From: Actinomadura xylanilytica
GTDB lineage: Bacteria > Actinomycetota > Actinomycetes > Streptosporangiales > Streptosporangiaceae
NCBI RefSeq assembly: GCF_030283145.1
Contig: NZ_JASNWE010000001.1
Span: 1,966,176-2,030,175, forward strand
Length of the DNA: 64,000 nucleotides
Direction of reading: 5' to 3'
Shown piece after piece: positions 62,115 to 64,000 of the stretch. Positions within the stretch are counted from its first letter, which is position 1; every line of letters begins with the position of its first letter. The notes beneath the pieces are model-generated. The model had not been told where the DNA came from. It searched no databases and saw nothing but the letters and a program-made list of their open reading frames with translations. A program made the translations under genes and the position numbers.

Positions 62115-63995
62115 GTGGCGGGCGATGCGCCGCACGGCACCGAGTTCGACGACGCCGTTGAGAACGGGCCCGCGGGCACCTCGGCCGGGGGCTCCGCCGG
62201 GGCCGCGACCGGGGACTCCGGGCTGAACAGCCCGGCCACCGGGACGATCACGGCAAAGTCCACATCGGACGACACGACGGGCGACACGCCCGGCGGCGCG
62301 GACGGCGGGACCGACGACGGGACCGGCCTCGGCAGCTCAGACGACACGCCCGGCGGCGCGGTGTCCGACACGTCCCGTGCGGCGGGCCCGGCCGAACCGG
62401 CCGAGGGCTCCGGCCGGCAGGGACGCACGGCCGGGCTGTGGGTGCTGGTGCGCCGAAACCCGATCTTCAGTGTGATCCTCGTCATAGCGGCACTGCTGCG
62501 GGCGATCGCGATGATCGGCTACCAGCCGGCGATGTTCTTCAACGACAGCTTCGACTACCTGCACGTGGCGATGAAGCCGTACCCGCACCCGCTGCGGCCC
62601 GACGGGTACTCGTTCCTGCTGCTGATCCTCAAGCCGCTGCACAGCTTCGCGCTGGTGACCGCCGTCCAGCACCTCATGGGCCTGGCGATGGGCGTGATGA
62701 TCTACGCGCTGCTGCGGCGGCGGCTCCGGCTCCCCGGCTGGGGCGCCGCGCTCGCAGCGGCGCCGGTGCTGCTGGACGCCTACCAGATCCAGCTCGAGCA
62801 CCTGATCCTGTCCGACACCATGTTCACCTTCCTGGTGATGTCGGCGATCACGCTGCTGCTCTGGCGCGACCAGCCGTCCTGGAAGATCTCCGCGGCGGTC
62901 GGCCTGATCATCGGGATGTCCTGGCTGACCCGGTCGGTGGGCCTGCCGGTGCTGGTCGGCGTGCTGGTCTACCTGCTGATCCGGCGGGCCGGCTGGCGGA
63001 CGCTGGCGGTCACCCTGGCCGCCTGCATGCTGCCGGTGGTGGCCTACATGGGCTGGTACAAGGTGGACAGCGACAAGTTCGCGATCACCGAGAGCAACGG
63101 GATCTTCCTGTACGCGCGGGTCTACAAGTTCGCCGACTGCCACAAGATCGACCCGCCGGTGCAGGAGATGGCACTGTGCACCGAGCCGCAGAACCGGCTG
63201 CCCAACTCCCAGGACGGCATCTGGAACGCGGCCTCGCCACTCAACCGCTACGCCGGCAAGCGGTTCAGCCCGGAGGCCAACGCGCTCGGCAACGACTTCG
63301 CCAAGCGGGCGATCCTCGGCCAGCCGGACGACTACCTGCGGGTCGTCGCGCACGACTTCTTCAAGGTCTTCCGGTGGGACCGGACGGTCTTCCCCGACAA
63401 GGCCACCTACAGCCAGTACGAGTTCGGCGCCACCAGCAACCCGCTGCCCGAGTGGCGGATGGACGCCGACTCGACCGCCGCCGGTGAGGCCGCCGCCTAC
63501 GAGGGGGGCCGCGCCCGCACCAAGATCATCGAACCGTTCGGCGGGATCATCCGCGGCTACCAGGACCACTTCTTCCTGCGCGGCACCATGCTGGGGCTGA
63601 TCCTGCTGGTCGGGCTGGCCGGGCTCGTCCCGCTGTGGCGGCGCTTCGGCGGCATCGCGTTCGTCCCGTGGACGCTCGCGACGGGGCTGCTGCTGGCGCC
63701 GGCCGCGACGGCCGAGTTCGACTACCGGTACGTACTGCCCGCCGTACCGCTGGCCTCCCTCGCCGCGGGGATGACCTTCTCGCCGGAGGCCCGCACGCGG
63801 CTCGCCGCGATGCTCCGCCTGCGCCGCCGCCCCTCGGGCGCGGCACTGCTCCCGGACGCTCCCGGCGGCGCCGACGCGACCGGCGGGGCGGGGGTGCCCG
63901 CGCAGGACGGCGGAACCGTCGAGGTCGGTGAAGGGGAAGCCGGCGTGACCGGCGGCGCTCAGGAGGACAAGGTCCCGGAGATCGCCGCCGGCTGA
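62115..63995 (+). CDS. GT-C-like polytopic membrane protein with disordered N-terminus
   Basis: About 626 aa. Residues 1-115 are Gly/Thr/Asp/Ser-rich (TSDDTTGDTPGGADGGTDDG), then about 10 membrane segments. First loop: YQPAMFFNDSFDYLHVAMKP with the N-D-S-F-D acidic pair of GT-C enzymes; later LILSDTMFTFLVMSAITLLL and EFDYRYVLPAVPLASLAAG. The membrane-spanning part is followed by an acidic tail. GTG 62115 has GGGAAGG 7 nt before it. Function as a polyprenyl-phosphate-dependent glycosyltransferase is inferred from fold and neighbouring GT2 and GT-C genes. Confidence 0.72.
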   Translation: MAGDAPHGTEFDDAVENGPAGTSAGGSAGAATGDSGLNSPATGTITAKSTSDDTTGDTPGGADGGTDDGTGLGSSDDTPGGAVSDTSRAAGPAEPAEGSGRQGRTAGLWVLVRRNPIFSVILVIAALLRAIAMIGYQPAMFFNDSFDYLHVAMKPYPHPLRPDGYSFLLLILKPLHSFALVTAVQHLMGLAMGVMIYALLRRRLRLPGWGAALAAAPVLLDAYQIQLEHLILSDTMFTFLVMSAITLLLWRDQPSWKISAAVGLIIGMSWLTRSVGLPVLVGVLVYLLIRRAGWRTLAVTLAACMLPVVAYMGWYKVDSDKFAITESNGIFLYARVYKFADCHKIDPPVQEMALCTEPQNRLPNSQDGIWNAASPLNRYAGKRFSPEANALGNDFAKRAILGQPDDYLRVVAHDFFKVFRWDRTVFPDKATYSQYEFGATSNPLPEWRMDADSTAAGEAAAYEGGRARTKIIEPFGGIIRGYQDHFFLRGTMLGLILLVGLAGLVPLWRRFGGIAFVPWTLATGLLLAPAATAEFDYRYVLPAVPLASLAAGMTFSPEARTRLAAMLRLRRRPSGAALLPDAPGGADATGGAGVPAQDGGTVEVGEGEAGVTGGAQEDKVPEIAAG

Positions 63996-64000
63996 CCGGT

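Overview
The window is a very GC-rich chromosomal segment with frequent GTG starts, ATGA/GTGA stop-start overlaps, terminators that are long GC hairpins mostly without a T-tract, and several genes that look leaderless. The conserved blocks metG-tatD / rpfB-ksgA / ispE and tRNA-Gln-glmU-prs-rplY-pth are typical of Actinomycetota. Family content (CU044_5270 partner of an ECF sigma factor, secreted DUF5122-like propellers, DUF222/HNH remnant) suggests a filamentous actinomycete, possibly Streptosporangiales/Actinomadura-like. That rank is inference. No CRISPR array, complete IS element or phage was seen.

Layout. (1) 1-1.6 kb: the 3' end of an APS kinase gene and a TauE/SafE-type exporter. (2) 1.5-28 kb: a Wzx/Wzy-type exopolysaccharide locus: flippase, Wzz-like co-polymerase with a very long tail, two GT4 glycosyltransferases, two paralogous secreted beta-propeller proteins, a lipoprotein, a parallel beta-helix protein, an O-antigen-ligase/Wzy-like protein, a membrane-anchored secreted protein, the complete dTDP-L-rhamnose set (rmlC; rmlA-B-D), sulfate activation and PAP recycling genes (cysD-cysN, cysQ), an SDR/CMD/TetR module, and the polyprenyl-phosphate sugar-phosphate transferase that would start repeat-unit synthesis. 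(3) 28-32.8 kb: housekeeping pth, rplY, prs, glmU and tRNA-Gln. (4) 33-36.4 kb: a fatty-acid desaturase with a double palindrome at its promoter, a TetR regulator, a small unknown gene and trans-aconitate methyltransferase (tam). (5) 36.6-44.9 kb: an acyl-CoA catabolic island (two acyl-CoA ligases, two acyl-CoA dehydrogenases, an enoyl-CoA hydratase, a tandem VOC protein) ending in a MarR gene whose upstream 16-mer is almost identical to two sites at the tam promoter. (6) 44.9-56.5 kb: ABC-F, ispE, a GH26-like lipoprotein, rsmA, rpfB, an inserted ECF sigma cassette with a decayed DUF222/HNH fragment, tatD and metG. (7) 56.7-64 kb: three polytopic GT-C-type membrane proteins and a DPM1-like GT2.

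How they fit together. The first 28 kb can be read as one envelope-glycan factory: WbaP-like initiation, rhamnose supply, GT4 extension, Wzx export, Wzy/Wzz polymerisation, and secreted carbohydrate-binding-type proteins. Co-location of PAPS-forming and PAP-removing enzymes raises the testable idea that the glycan is sulfated, although no sulfotransferase lies inside the window. The right edge is a second glycosylation module that uses polyprenyl-phosphate sugars. The best regulatory signals are the shared tam/MarR operator (TamR-like circuit with apparently leaderless promoters) and the two adjacent ACG-N4-CGT palindromes at the desaturase promoter next to its TetR gene.
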